A stretch of DNA of 51,526 bases from Legionella bozemanae. GTDB taxonomy: Bacteria > Pseudomonadota > Gammaproteobacteria > Legionellales > Legionellaceae. A program made the translations under genes and the position numbers. Positions 51,326 to 51,526 of the stretch are shown piece after piece (the first letter of the stretch is position 1; every line of letters begins with the position of its first letter). The notes under the pieces were generated by a model, which made no database searches, was not told where the DNA came from, and saw only the letters and a list, made by a program, of their open reading frames with translations. Location of the stretch: NCBI RefSeq assembly GCF_001648595.1, contig NZ_LBAW01000024.1, forward strand, positions 1-51,526. Direction: 5' to 3'.

Positions 51326-51526
51326 ACTAATGATAGGGCGAAGGGCCAGAGGGGAGTATCAAATTTATTCATAAAGAAACTCTGACGTCCTGAGCAGGAT
51401 TGTTCCCTTAGAAGGGGCTAGGACAAAATTGTAAGCAGAAGTTAGAGTCTAATATTAGGAAATATCGGGTCTTTCCCAATTACGGGGGCACTCACCAGTT
51501 AACAACACAGCACCCTAACACGGGTT
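51326..51526. other. GC-richer segment starting at the break in copy 3; possible mobile-element end
   Basis: The 201 bp to the window's edge differ in composition from the surrounding AT-rich DNA and have no convincing gene start. It joins the truncated copy directly. The edge of an insertion sequence or other element is the simplest reading, but I cannot identify a family and no inverted end was recognised. Confidence 0.45.

Overview
The window looks like chromosomal DNA of a Legionella or close relative (order Legionellales). The basis is AT-rich, densely coding DNA; a complete legiobactin-type siderophore locus (lbtU-lbtA-lbtB-lbtC) behind near-perfect Fur boxes; several large proteins with the character of Dot/Icm type IV effectors (ankyrin repeats, papain/YopT-like Cys-His-Asp triads, R-S-QxE ADP-ribosyltransferase signatures, glutamate-rich C-termini, a PmrA-like box); and eukaryote-like metabolic genes (ERG4/ERG24 sterol reductase, membrane-anchored cytochrome P450). 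Species cannot be fixed from the sequence alone. No rRNA, tRNA or CRISPR array was seen.

Layout. 1-372: repeat-bearing non-coding DNA. 0.37-2.1 kb: GNAT acetyltransferase and PuuE-like polysaccharide deacetylase, a tight minus-strand pair. 2.3-5.6 kb: sterol reductase and P450. 5.65-7.9 kb: small membrane protein, a structured 477-bp non-coding stretch with DnaA-box-like sites, a DMT transporter and a small secreted protein. 8.0-11.6 kb: two large orphan proteins, possible effectors. 11.75-14.9 kb: cysteine-dioxygenase-like cupin, DUF421 protein, a 57-aa DUF1328 membrane peptide, a deleted SDR pseudogene and a run of small stress-type genes. 14.9-17.5 kb: TMEM175-like K+ channel, APC permease and a MITE-like element. 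17.5-19.2 kb: a compact cluster of methyltransferase, 20-bp palindromic operator, 29-aa Cys-containing peptide, GRDP-like protein and HxlR regulator. 19.3-24.8 kb: kynureninase-like enzyme, degenerate IS6-type transposase and an ankyrin protein with a protease-like N-terminus. 24.9-29.1 kb: small secreted proteins, REP-like hairpins and a DsbD-type reductase. 29.3-34.8 kb: legiobactin locus. 34.8-42.9 kb: DUF2339 protein, hydrolase/SDR pair, CPA antiporter, TerB-Coq4 fusion and an NTF2-like protein. 43-51.3 kb: effector-rich accessory block with a YopT-like protein, two related acidic proteins, a 532-aa orphan and a tandem array of ADP-ribosyltransferase-like genes whose third copy is truncated. 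51.33 kb to the end: a GC-richer segment that starts at the break in that third copy.

Working together. The lbt genes form one Fur-controlled unit: LbtA makes the siderophore, LbtB exports it, LbtU takes it across the outer membrane and LbtC imports it. The sterol reductase and P450 lie side by side and may act on host-derived sterols. The 17.5-19.2 kb cluster is the best candidate for an undescribed small system: a tiny peptide ending GWCGPGTCIG, divergent from a methyltransferase across a perfect palindrome and followed by a GRDP-like gene and a redox-type HxlR regulator. The right-hand 8 kb reads as an effector island grown by tandem duplication.
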